A stretch of DNA of 32,711 nt from Megasphaera sp. UBA1696 (GTDB lineage: Bacteria > Bacillota > Negativicutes > Veillonellales > Megasphaeraceae), in contig DCJQ01000021.1 of assembly GCA_002319965.1 (NCBI GenBank), positions 1-32,711 on the forward strand, given 5' to 3'. The position numbers and the translations under genes are program-made. Below are positions 25,512 to 32,711 of the stretch, in pieces. How positions within the stretch are numbered: position 1 is the first letter of the stretch; every line of letters begins with the position of its first letter. The notes under the pieces were generated by a model that was not told where the DNA came from, searched no databases, and worked only from the letters and a program-made list of their open reading frames with translations.

Positions 25512-26335
25512 TTCTTCACCTGCCCTTCACTGCGGTCAAAGTAAGCCGTCATCACCATATTGACGATGATGAACAGCATCAGCACCAGGGATAAACCGCT
25601 TCCTAAGTGCCAATCGTAAGCCATGGTAAATTCCTGTTCGACGATGTTGCCGATGAGGAGGACCTTATTGCCCCCTAAAAGGCCGCTGATGAAGAACGTC
25701 GTCAGTGAGGGAATAAAGACCATGGTAATGCCGCTGATGGCACCGGGCAGGGACAAGGGCAGGATGACCTTGGTAAAGGTCTGCCAGGAACTGGCCCCGA
25801 GATCGCGGGCAGCAGCGATAACGTTGCGGTTGATTTTGCTCAGTGAGACATACAGCGGCAGAATCATATAAGGCAGAAAATTATAAATCATGCCGATGAC
25901 GATGGCTGACGGCGTATTGATGAGTATGACGTCCGGCAGAGACAAGAGCCGAAGGAACTGATTGAGGATACCGTTCTTTTCAAGAATCGTCTGCCAAGCC
26001 ATGGTCGTCAACATGGAATTCATCCACATGGGCAGGACAAATAATATAAATAAGAGAGTGCTCTTGTTCCGTTTTTCTTCGGTCAAGATGAGGCACAGCG
26101 GATAAGCCACGAGAAGACAGACAACCGTGCTGACTAAGGCCAGGAGCAAGGACAGTTCCAAGGATTTTAAATATTCCCAGTGAGCAATGAGGCTGATATT
26201 CGCTAACGTAAAAGTCCCGCTGCTGTCGGTCAAGCCGTACCAGGCAATGGCCACGAGGGGACAGAAAATAAACAGGATTGCCCAAATGAGGAAGGGCAAC
26301 GTAAACAGATTGCGGATCGCTGCCGAGTTAATCAT
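25508..26335 (-). CDS. potB: Spermidine/putrescine ABC transporter permease PotB
   Basis: The 275-residue permease has about six membrane helices and the EAA loop AAARDLGASSWQTFTKVILP. Characteristic PotB stretches are NTPSAIVIGMIYNFLPYMIL and IPSLTTFFISGLLGG. It pairs with PotC to form the channel. The start overlaps the end of potA by eight bases, so expression is coupled to the ATPase gene. Confidence 0.94.
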   Translation of the reverse strand: MINSAAIRNLFTLPFLIWAILFIFCPLVAIAWYGLTDSSGTFTLANISLIAHWEYLKSLELSLLLALVSTVVCLLVAYPLCLILTEEKRNKSTLLFILFVLPMWMNSMLTTMAWQTILEKNGILNQFLRLLSLPDVILINTPSAIVIGMIYNFLPYMILPLYVSLSKINRNVIAAARDLGASSWQTFTKVILPLSLPGAISGITMVFIPSLTTFFISGLLGGNKVLLIGNIVEQEFTMAYDWHLGSGLSLVLMLFIIVNMVMTAYFDRSEGQVKK

Positions 26336-27398
26336 TTTCCATCGCCCTTTCGTCTTCGGATTCCGGTTTATTCATGATTTGGATATTAAAAGGATCGACT
26401 TCCAAGCTTACTTCGTCGCCCGGTTCATAATTCTTCGTCGACTTGACCAGCCATTCGATATTCCGGGCCTGAATGGTGATATTGTAGTTCATGCCTTCAA
26501 AGATGACTTTAGTGACGACGCCGTTGAAACCGCCTTCACGGGCCGGCCGCACTTCCATGTCTTCCGGACGAATCTGAACGTCGACGGGACGATTCGTACC
26601 AAAGCCGACGTCGACGCATTCAAAATCATAGTCGGCGATACGAACCAACTTATCATGGACCATGAGGCCGTCGACGATGTTGCTGTCGCCGATGAAGTCG
26701 GCAACGAAAGCGTTTTCCGGTTCATTGTAGATGCTTTCCGGCGTGCCGATCTGCTGGATATAGCCTTGGTTCATGACGACGACGATGTCGGACATACTGA
26801 GGGCTTCTTCCTGATCGTGGGTTACGAAGACGAAGGTAATGCCCAGCTCTTCTTTAATCTTGATGAGTTCCAGCTGCATACTGCGGCGCAGCTTCCGGTC
26901 CAAGGCACTGAGTGGTTCGTCGAGGAGCAGAACCCGCGGTTCATTGACGATAGCTCTGGCAATGGCTACGCGCTGCTGCTGGCCACCGGAGAGGTCGACG
27001 ATGTTGGCGTGTTCATAACCGTCAAGATTGACCAGTTTCAAGGCATAGCTGATTTTGTCACGGATGTAGTCGCGAGGCTTGCCGTGAATCTTGGGCCCGA
27101 AGGCGATGTTCTCAGCCACGTCCATATGCGAAAAAAGGGAATAATTTTGGAACACCGTATTGACCTGACGCCGATTGGGCGGCAGGTTAGTAATATCCTT
27201 CCCATCAAAAAGAATTCGCCCCTTATCAGGCGTTTCGAAACCGGCAAGGAGACGCAGCGTCGTCGTCTTGCCGCAGCCGCTCGGTCCTAAGAGGGTGACA
27301 AATGAATTTTCTGAAATGGTAAGATTCAGCTCGTCTAATACCAGATGCCCCTCATAGGATTTGGATACATTGTCCAAATAAATCAATTCTTTTGCCAT
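26328..27398 (-). CDS. potA: Spermidine/putrescine ABC transporter ATPase PotA
   Basis: The 356-residue ATPase has Walker A GPSGCGKTT at 38-46, Q-loop glutamine at 84, signature LSGGQQQR at 136-143, Walker B VLLLDE at 156-161 and the H-loop histidine at 194. A C-terminal TOBE-type regulatory domain follows (VQIRPEDMEVRP, then NGVVTKVIFEG). It drives polyamine import. The ATG at 27398 was chosen because AAGGAG is eight bases upstream; the GTG six bases earlier is too close. It is the first gene of potABCD and lies behind a long leader with a terminator. Confidence 0.96.
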   Translation of the reverse strand: MAKELIYLDNVSKSYEGHLVLDELNLTISENSFVTLLGPSGCGKTTTLRLLAGFETPDKGRILFDGKDITNLPPNRRQVNTVFQNYSLFSHMDVAENIAFGPKIHGKPRDYIRDKISYALKLVNLDGYEHANIVDLSGGQQQRVAIARAIVNEPRVLLLDEPLSALDRKLRRSMQLELIKIKEELGITFVFVTHDQEEALSMSDIVVVMNQGYIQQIGTPESIYNEPENAFVADFIGDSNIVDGLMVHDKLVRIADYDFECVDVGFGTNRPVDVQIRPEDMEVRPAREGGFNGVVTKVIFEGMNYNITIQARNIEWLVKSTKNYEPGDEVSLEVDPFNIQIMNKPESEDERAMEND

Positions 27399-27584
27399 TC
27401 TCACTTCTCCTTCTTATCCAACAGGACTCTAAAAAAAGGGATTCCGCACAAGCTGTCCCTTATGCGAGGTCCCTTCTTTCTATAATGGAATATGGTTCCT
27501 GCCCCGTATGAGAAGCGCCTCATCCAAAAGGCGCCGTCTTTTCAGGAAGCCCGGTTCAGGCTTCCTGATACATTAGGTATACTT
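27399..27584 (-). promoter_or_regulatory. Structured leader RNA upstream of potABCD
   Basis: From the expected transcription start near 27584 the minus-strand leader is about 185 bases. Hairpin 1 (27542-27568) pairs ten bases, TCAGGAAGCC with GGCTTCCTGA, around seven. Hairpin 2 (27515-27534) pairs GCGCC with GGCGC around ten. Hairpin 3 is the intrinsic terminator at 27429-27477, ending about 30 bases before the potA start. This is the form of a riboswitch or attenuator, but it fits no class I recognise. It could instead be just the 3' end of the ade transcript. Confidence 0.5.
27429..27477 (-). terminator. Intrinsic terminator in the ade-potA gap
   Basis: AAGGGA pairs with TCCCTT, then CGCATAAG with CTTGTGCG (one wobble) around GGACAG, with a small internal loop; the minus strand goes on into seven T. 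It lies about 30 bases before potA, after the candidate potA promoter, so it may control potABCD as well as stop ade readthrough. Confidence 0.85.
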
Positions 27585-27590
27585 TACTTT

Positions 27591-27599
27591 ATTATAGCA
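27591..27599 (-). promoter_or_regulatory. Candidate potABCD promoter
   Basis: An extended -10 (TGCTATAAT) lies on the minus strand about 50 bases after the ade stop codon. The -35 is weak (TTTAAA, 18 bases upstream). No better promoter was found between the terminator and potA. Confidence 0.6.
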
Positions 27600-27641
27600 T
27601 ATACCGCTGTATTTTTTAAAGACAGGACACACCATTTAGTT

Positions 27642-29384
27642 TCAGGACAGTTCAACGGTGACAAAATCAAAAGCCTCGACGTCGAATAATCCCGTATCGA
27701 GTAATTTAAGTTTCGGAATGACCGGCAGGCTCATAAAGCACAACGTCATGATGACATCGACATCGGCACTGACGCCTAAGAGGCTGCGAGCCTTGTCATA
27801 AAGGTCATCGAGAGCGGCGTCGACTTCCGCCGCCGGCTTATCGCTCATCAGACCGGCAATGGGCAGCGGAATGGCGGCCAATACCTTTCCGTCAAGAATG
27901 ACGGCCATACCGCCCTTCTGTTGTTCCAAGACTTCGACAGCCGCAGCCATATCCTTATTGCCGGCGCCGGCCACGATGATATTATGCGAGTCGTGGGCGA
28001 TAGAAACGGCAACGGCTCCTTTCTGAAGCCCGTAGCCGCGGAGCAGGCCGAGGCCGACGTTGCCCGTGCCGTGATGGCGTTCGACGACGGCAACTTTGAT
28101 GATATCAGCCCTTTCATCAAAGATGAAGTCGCCCTTTTCATCACGTCGGATTTGGGCTTCCCCTTTTCCGGTAACGACGCCGCCGGGCATGATATCGATG
28201 GTCCGTACATGGTCGCTCTTTAAATGCATGACCAGTTTTTCTTCCGAGAAATCGGCAATCGTCACTGAACTGCCGACCGAACTGTAATCGGCTCTCGTAA
28301 AGGGAGGCAGATACTGACCGTTTTCAGCGACCTTCTGCCCTTCAATAAAGGTAGCCCGGACCTTGAAGTCCTGCAAGTCTTCAAAGAGGACGATGTCAGC
28401 TCGCTTACCCGGTGCCAAGGCGCCGCGGTCGTCAAAATGATAGCATTCAGCCGCATTTAAGGTGCCCATGGTGATGGCAGCTTCCGGTGAGAGACCGGCG
28501 GCAACGCATAAGCGCAGGTGTTCGTTGAGGTGGCCTTTTTCAAAAATCGTCTTGGGGTGAAGGTCGTCCGAGCACAAGAGGAACCGCCGTAAACTGGCCG
28601 GCGTCACGGCTTTTACCAGTTTCGGCAAGTCGTGGCAGGCCGAACCGTTGCGCAAGAGGACGTACATCCCGGCCTGAACCCGTTCTTCGGCATCGCTTTT
28701 ACTGAAGCATTCATGGTCCGTCAAAATACGGGCCGATATGTAAGCCTGGAGGTCCTTACCATGGACGCCGGGACTGTGGCCGTCAATGGGTTTTCCCGTA
28801 CCATAGGCCGTAATGAGCTTATCGAGAACGGCATCGTTTCCTTCGAGGATGCCCGGGCAGTTCATGAATTCACCGACGCCAAGGATGCGGTCATCGGCCA
28901 AGGGCGCTTCCATATCCTTTGCTTCGAGGGTCGCTCCACTGTGATCAAAAGGCGTCGCCGGCACACAGGACGGCACCATGAAATGGATATCGAGGGCTGT
29001 TTTTTCAGCGGCCTTCATCATGTATTCCAAGCCCTTTAGGCCACAGACGTTGACGATTTCATGGGGATCGGCCACGATGGTCGTCGTTCCGAAAGGTACG
29101 ACCAGACGGCCGAATTCTTCAGGACTGACATAACAGGACTCGATATGGATATGACTTTCAATCAGGCCCGGCGCTGCATAGGCACCCTTGGCATCGATGA
29201 CCGTCTTTCCTTCATAAGGGCCGCCGACGCCGGCAATGACGCCGTCAGCAATGACGATATCTCCCTTTCGAGTGGTCTGTGTATATACATCTACAATATG
29301 GCAATCTTTAATGACAAGGTCTCCCGGTTCAAGGCCCCGGGCAACGGCAATACGCCGTTTTAACTGGTTCCGCGTCACTGTCAT
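27642..29384 (-). CDS. ade: Adenine deaminase
   Basis: The 580-residue metal-dependent amidohydrolase converts adenine to hypoxanthine and ammonia. Metal motif HIHIES is at 78-83, DPHEI at 106-110, then DGHSPG, LTDHECFSKSDAEERVQAGM, LCSDDLHPKTI and the C-terminal LSVPVIPKL-type end (seen as MSLPVIPKLKLLDTGLFDV). The length fits the Ade family. The start at 29384 was chosen for AAGGGGGT just upstream; the frame stays open further to 29510 but that would pass through the promoter. It is divergent from a purine permease, forming a salvage pair. Confidence 0.95.
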   Translation of the reverse strand: MTVTRNQLKRRIAVARGLEPGDLVIKDCHIVDVYTQTTRKGDIVIADGVIAGVGGPYEGKTVIDAKGAYAAPGLIESHIHIESCYVSPEEFGRLVVPFGTTTIVADPHEIVNVCGLKGLEYMMKAAEKTALDIHFMVPSCVPATPFDHSGATLEAKDMEAPLADDRILGVGEFMNCPGILEGNDAVLDKLITAYGTGKPIDGHSPGVHGKDLQAYISARILTDHECFSKSDAEERVQAGMYVLLRNGSACHDLPKLVKAVTPASLRRFLLCSDDLHPKTIFEKGHLNEHLRLCVAAGLSPEAAITMGTLNAAECYHFDDRGALAPGKRADIVLFEDLQDFKVRATFIEGQKVAENGQYLPPFTRADYSSVGSSVTIADFSEEKLVMHLKSDHVRTIDIMPGGVVTGKGEAQIRRDEKGDFIFDERADIIKVAVVERHHGTGNVGLGLLRGYGLQKGAVAVSIAHDSHNIIVAGAGNKDMAAAVEVLEQQKGGMAVILDGKVLAAIPLPIAGLMSDKPAAEVDAALDDLYDKARSLLGVSADVDVIMTLCFMSLPVIPKLKLLDTGLFDVEAFDFVTVELS

Positions 29385-29433
29385 AATGTACCCCCTTATT
29401 TCGCTAATATCATATATTTTATTGTTCTGACTC

Positions 29434-29463
29434 ATTGTACCATATTCTCCCTTTTTTTGACAA
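29434..29463 (-). promoter_or_regulatory. ade promoter
   Basis: TTGTCA and TACAAT are separated by 18 bases on the minus strand, with the ade start codon 50 bases past the -10 box. Confidence 0.75.
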
Positions 29464-29468
29464 AAGTA

Positions 29469-29497
29469 TTGCCCAAATATGCTAAAGCCCCTATAAT
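29469..29497 (+). promoter_or_regulatory. Purine permease promoter
   Basis: TTGCCC and TATAAT are separated by 17 bases on the plus strand. Its -35 box lies only five bases from that of the divergent ade promoter. The 75-base leader shows no purine riboswitch. Confidence 0.8.
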
Positions 29498-29577
29498 GAT
29501 AATATTCCATAATATCTACTTGTCATTATTCATTATATTCATTTATGGCAGTATAAAAAAAGGAGTGTGAACAAGTT

Positions 29578-30972
29578 ATGGAAAACCAACCGTCTTTTCT
29601 CGACCGTATTTTTCATCTCCGTGAAAACGGCACGACGGTACGCACCGAAATCCTAGCTGGGGTTACGACGTTTATGACTATGGCTTACATTCTGGCCGTC
29701 AACCCGACAATCATGAGCGCCGCCGGCATGGACAAGGGCGCCGTCCTGACGGCAACGGCCCTGGCGTCCCTCATCGGGACCTTGTGCATGGCCGTTTTTG
29801 CCAACTATCCTTTCGCTTTGGCGCCTGGCATGGGGCTCAACGCCTTCTTTGCCTTTACCGTCGTACTGCAGATGGGCTACACCTGGGAAATGGCCTTGGC
29901 GGCTGTATTCGTTGAAGGGATTATTTTCATCGTCTTGTCCCTGACCAATGTCCGCGAAGCCATTTTCAACGCCATCCCCATGACCTTGAAACGGGCTGTC
30001 TCCGCCGGTATCGGCCTCTTCATCGCCCTTATCGGTCTCTTGAATGCTCAGATTATCGTCGCCAATCCGGCTACGAAAATCGCCCTCTTTTCCTTTAAAC
30101 AGTCCGCCGCTACGGGCACCTTCAATACCGTTGGCATCACGGTGCTCCTGTCCATGATTGGCATCATGTTCACCGGGGTCCTGATGGTCAAAAAAGTCCG
30201 CGGCAACATCCTTTGGGGCATCCTCTTCACGTGGATTTTGGCCATTATCTGCGAACTCACCGGCCTCTACGTCCCCAATCCGGAATTACACATGTTCAGC
30301 GTCATCCCGGATCTCTCCGGCGGTGCTGCTGCCTTTACCCCGGCCAGCCTGGACCCGATCTTCGGTCAGCTCGACTTCAGCCGCGTCTTCAGCCTGGACT
30401 TCTTAGTCGTCATGTTTGCCTTCCTCTTCGTCGACATCTTCGACACCTTGGGAACCCTCATCGGCGTATCGTCTAAGGCTAACATGCTCGACGAAAACGG
30501 CCGTCTGCCCCGCATCAAAGGCGCCCTTTTAGCCGACGCCGTCGCAACGACCTTCGGTGCCGTCCTCGGTACCAGCACGACGACGACCTTCGTCGAAAGT
30601 GCTACCGGCGTCAGTGAAGGCGGCCGCACCGGTTTGACTGCCGTCTGCGTTGCTATTCTCTTCGCCCTGTCCCTCTTCTTATCGCCGTTCTTCATGGCCA
30701 TCCCGGCCTTTGCTACGGCACCGGCCTTGGTCATCGTCGGCTTCCTCATGCTGACCGCCGTCGTCGGCATCGACTTTGACGACTTCAGCGAATCCATTCC
30801 GGCATACATTACGATCATTGCCATGCCCTTCTGCTACAGCATTTCAGAAGGTATCTCCTTTGGCATTATCTCCTATGTCTTCATCAACGTCTTGACCAAC
30901 AAGCGGGAAAAGATTTCCCTCCTCATGTACATCCTAGCCGTCATCTTCGTCTTAAAGTATATCTTCTTATAA
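29578..30972 (+). CDS. NCS2-family purine permease, AzgA/PbuG type
   Basis: The 464-residue membrane protein has about 12-14 hydrophobic helices and AzgA-type motifs: ILAGVTTFMTMAYILAVNP near the start, ALAPGMGLNAFFAFTVV around 78-94, the LFVDIFDTLGTLIGV region and GTSTTTTFVESATGVSEGGR, which hold the substrate- and proton-linked residues. Relatives import adenine, guanine or hypoxanthine with protons. It is divergent from adenine deaminase, which makes adenine a likely substrate. AAAGGAG lies about 12 bases before the ATG, a rather long spacing. It ends at a bidirectional terminator. Confidence 0.94.
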   Translation: MENQPSFLDRIFHLRENGTTVRTEILAGVTTFMTMAYILAVNPTIMSAAGMDKGAVLTATALASLIGTLCMAVFANYPFALAPGMGLNAFFAFTVVLQMGYTWEMALAAVFVEGIIFIVLSLTNVREAIFNAIPMTLKRAVSAGIGLFIALIGLLNAQIIVANPATKIALFSFKQSAATGTFNTVGITVLLSMIGIMFTGVLMVKKVRGNILWGILFTWILAIICELTGLYVPNPELHMFSVIPDLSGGAAAFTPASLDPIFGQLDFSRVFSLDFLVVMFAFLFVDIFDTLGTLIGVSSKANMLDENGRLPRIKGALLADAVATTFGAVLGTSTTTTFVESATGVSEGGRTGLTAVCVAILFALSLFLSPFFMAIPAFATAPALVIVGFLMLTAVVGIDFDDFSESIPAYITIIAMPFCYSISEGISFGIISYVFINVLTNKREKISLLMYILAVIFVLKYIFL

Positions 30973-30981
30973 GGTGATAGC

Positions 30982-31035
30982 AAAAAGGCTGTACCCCGTG
31001 AGAAACAAAATCACGGCGTACAGCCTCTTTTTTTT
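30982..31035. terminator. Bidirectional terminator between the permease and the CRISPR array
   Basis: AGGCTGTAC pairs with GTACAGCCT, extended by CCGTGA against TCACGG around nine bases. On the plus strand eight T follow; on the minus strand five T follow, so it could also end the array transcript arriving from the right. Confidence 0.88.
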
Positions 31036-31063
31036 GTGCCCAATTTTAAGGCGGACAAACACA

Positions 31064-32711
31064 GCCTCAACCCACGCACCCACGAGGGGTGCGACAAAAG
31101 TATGATAAACAAAAAAATAAGTAATACGTTTCAATCCACGCACCCGTTGGGGTGCGACATGGGACTAGAAAGTTCCCTGCGCAAGCCACTGCGTTTCAAT
31201 CCACCACCCGTTTGGGTACGACTAGACAATATTATAGTATCATTTTTGCCAATTAGTTTCAATCCTCGCACCCATTTGGGTGCGACGTTAAAAATGTTCC
31301 GACGACGCTAGAGGAAGTAGAGGTTTCAATCCACGCACCCGTTTGGGTGCGACCGCGTCAAAAGTGCTGAAAATGTTTCAATTATCGTTTCAATCCACGC
31401 ACCCGTTTGGGTGCGACGGCCAAAAGCCCCGCAAACCTTATTAGCTACTAAGTTTCAATCCACGCACCCGTTTGGGTGCGACCTGTCAACCAAGCAATAC
31501 TCCCCATCCACAGTAGTTTCAATCCACGCACCCGTTTGGGTGCGACTCCGTAACATCAAGAGCAACGGATCCATTAGACCGTTTCAATCCACGCACCCGT
31601 TTGGGTGCGACGACTGATATCACACATTTTCAAGGGCAATCATGGGTTTCAATCCACGCACCCGTTTGGGTGCGACTCGATAGTGAGCGGCGCTTTTTTA
31701 GACATTGGGTGTTTCAATCCACGCACCCGTTTGGGTGCGACCGTTCTTTTCATAGGCGGTTAAATCGTTATAGGGTTTCAATCCACGCACCCGTTTGGGT
31801 GCGACTTCATTCTTTGTTTTCATGTCTATTCTCCTTTATGTTTCAATCCACGCACCCGTTTGGGTGCGACTCGGCATCGCCCCCTTTCATAAGTTCATAC
31901 ATTGTGTTTCAATCCACGCACCCGTTTGGGTGCGACGCAGCCATGTCACAATACTGGCACAGCGGCAAATGTTTCAATCCACGCACCCGTTTGGGTGCGA
32001 CTCGGGAGAGGGCATAAGACAATTCCCGGGACTAGGTTTCAATCCACGCACCCGTTTGGGTGCGACAACCGTACTTATTCACTATCTGCATAGCCTTTAT
32101 GTTTCAATCCACGCACCCGTTTGGGTGCGACGTATAGCTGTCAGCCCAATTAGTGATGATTCAAAGTTTCAATCCACGCACCCGTTTGGGTGCGACCTCT
32201 CGATATTTTCTTTACTATTATAGTAATTATGTTTCAATCCACGCACCCGTTTGGGTGCGACGGTAGCACAGTAGCGGAGGTGATTATGATGATTGAGTTT
32301 CAATCCACGCACCCGTTTGGGTGCGACTTTCTACAGCAATTGTATCTGCTATCTGTTTAATGTTTCAATCCACGCACCCGTTTGGGTGCGACTCGTTACC
32401 GTAGACGCAAGACCTCAATTAATACGTTTCAATCCACGCACCCGTTTGGGTGCGACCATGGCTGACACGTCTAAGTTGGTCGGCCATCACGTTTCAATCC
32501 ACGCACCCGTTTGGGTGCGACCCTCTGCATCGGCGGCATTGCAATGGATCGAAACATCACGTTTCAATCCACGCACCCGTTTGGGTGCGACCCCAAATTC
32601 GTATCAATAATATCGGCGTCAACGTGTTTCAATCCACGCACCCGTTTGGGTGCGACTCGAGATGTATATGCGTATCGCGTTTGCCAATATGTTTCAATCC
32701 ACGCACCCGTT
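31064..32711 (-). CRISPR. Type I-C-like CRISPR array, 26 repeats (last truncated), 25 spacers
   Basis: The repeat is 31 bases: GTTTCAATCC, then ACGCACCCGT, then TTGGGTGCGAC. Repeats start at 31064, 31128, 31193, 31256, 31323, 31387, 31452, 31516, 31581, 31646, 31711, 31775, 31840, 31906, 31971, 32036, 32101, 32166, 32231, 32297, 32362, 32426, 32491, 32561, 32626 and 32691. The last is cut after 21 bases by the window edge. Spacers are 32-39 bases, mostly 34. Repeats 5-25 look identical; repeats 1-4 are degenerate. The minus-strand repeat ends in TGGATTGAAAC after a CGCACCC/GGGTGCG stem, matching the 11-base crRNA handle of type I-C made by Cas5. So the array is read leftward, repeats 1-4 are the old end, and the leader and cas genes should lie to the right. 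No cas gene is in the window. Confidence 0.97.

Noticed and set aside
26187..27290. A 367-codon plus-strand open frame
   Set aside because: It is antisense to potA and potB, which have complete motifs and overlaps typical of an operon.
27431..27475. Resemblance of the potA leader terminator to a T-box (AAGGGACC then TCCCTT)
   Set aside because: The T-box core AGGGTGGNACCGCG is not present and there is no specifier stem.
29498..29577. Possible purine riboswitch before the permease
   Set aside because: The leader is only about 75 bases, A+T-rich, and lacks the conserved three-way-junction sequences and a terminator.
31036..32610. Open frames through the CRISPR array reading as repeated peptides such as VSIHAPVWVR, FQSTHPFGCD and FNPRTRLGAT
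   Set aside because: They are the three-frame translations of the CRISPR repeat, with no ribosome binding sites or family match. Such peptides are a common false annotation.

Overview
The window is a stretch of bacterial chromosome of roughly balanced base composition, about 30.9 kb of densely packed core genes followed by a CRISPR array that runs off the right edge. The gene order from rpsB-tsf-pyrH-frr to uppS-cdsA-dxr-rseP-ispG-proS, a short 215-residue EF-Ts, strong AGGAGG ribosome binding sites and Firmicutes-style terminators point to the Firmicutes. The protein flavour suggests Negativicutes (a Veillonella/Megasphaera-like organism). That placement is inference from memory of the families, not a database match.

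Layout from left to right. 66-3309 (minus strand): a diacylglycerol glucosyl/galactosyltransferase-type enzyme, HU, MazG and a MarR-family regulator broken by an in-frame TAG. 3413-13195 (minus): a housekeeping run transcribed right to left, with rpsB and tsf from a strong promoter and a ~125-nt leader, then pyrH, frr, an 84-residue unknown, uppS, cdsA, dxr, rseP, ispG and proS. It joins translation (S2, EF-Ts, ribosome recycling, ProRS) to UMP, undecaprenyl-phosphate, CDP-diacylglycerol and MEP-pathway isoprenoid synthesis. 13432-20159: a 3D-domain cell-wall protein, then polyphosphate kinase behind a degenerate Ppx/GppA-like protein (minus), and divergently an apparently intact Ppx/GppA-HD exopolyphosphatase (plus).

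20237-23590: thiC under a textbook TPP riboswitch with terminator (minus), then a secreted SIMPL-domain protein and purC (plus). 23650-27398: a complete polyamine ABC transporter, potA-potB-potC-potD in transcription order on the minus strand, behind a ~185-nt structured leader that ends in an intrinsic terminator just before the potA ribosome binding site. 27642-30972: adenine deaminase and an AzgA-type purine permease, divergent from back-to-back promoters, forming an adenine salvage pair. 31064-32711: a type I-C-like CRISPR array with 26 repeats (the last cut by the window) and 25 spacers. The left-end repeats are degenerate and the repeat orientation implies transcription leftward, so leader and cas genes are expected to the right of the window.

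Most of the window is ordinary core genome. The points that deserve a second look are the potABCD leader/attenuator, the catalytically degenerate Ppx paralogue beside ppk, the amber-split marR with its palindromic operator next to the proS terminator, the shrunken MazG N-terminus, and details of the CRISPR array. No tRNA, rRNA, prophage or insertion sequence was recognised.
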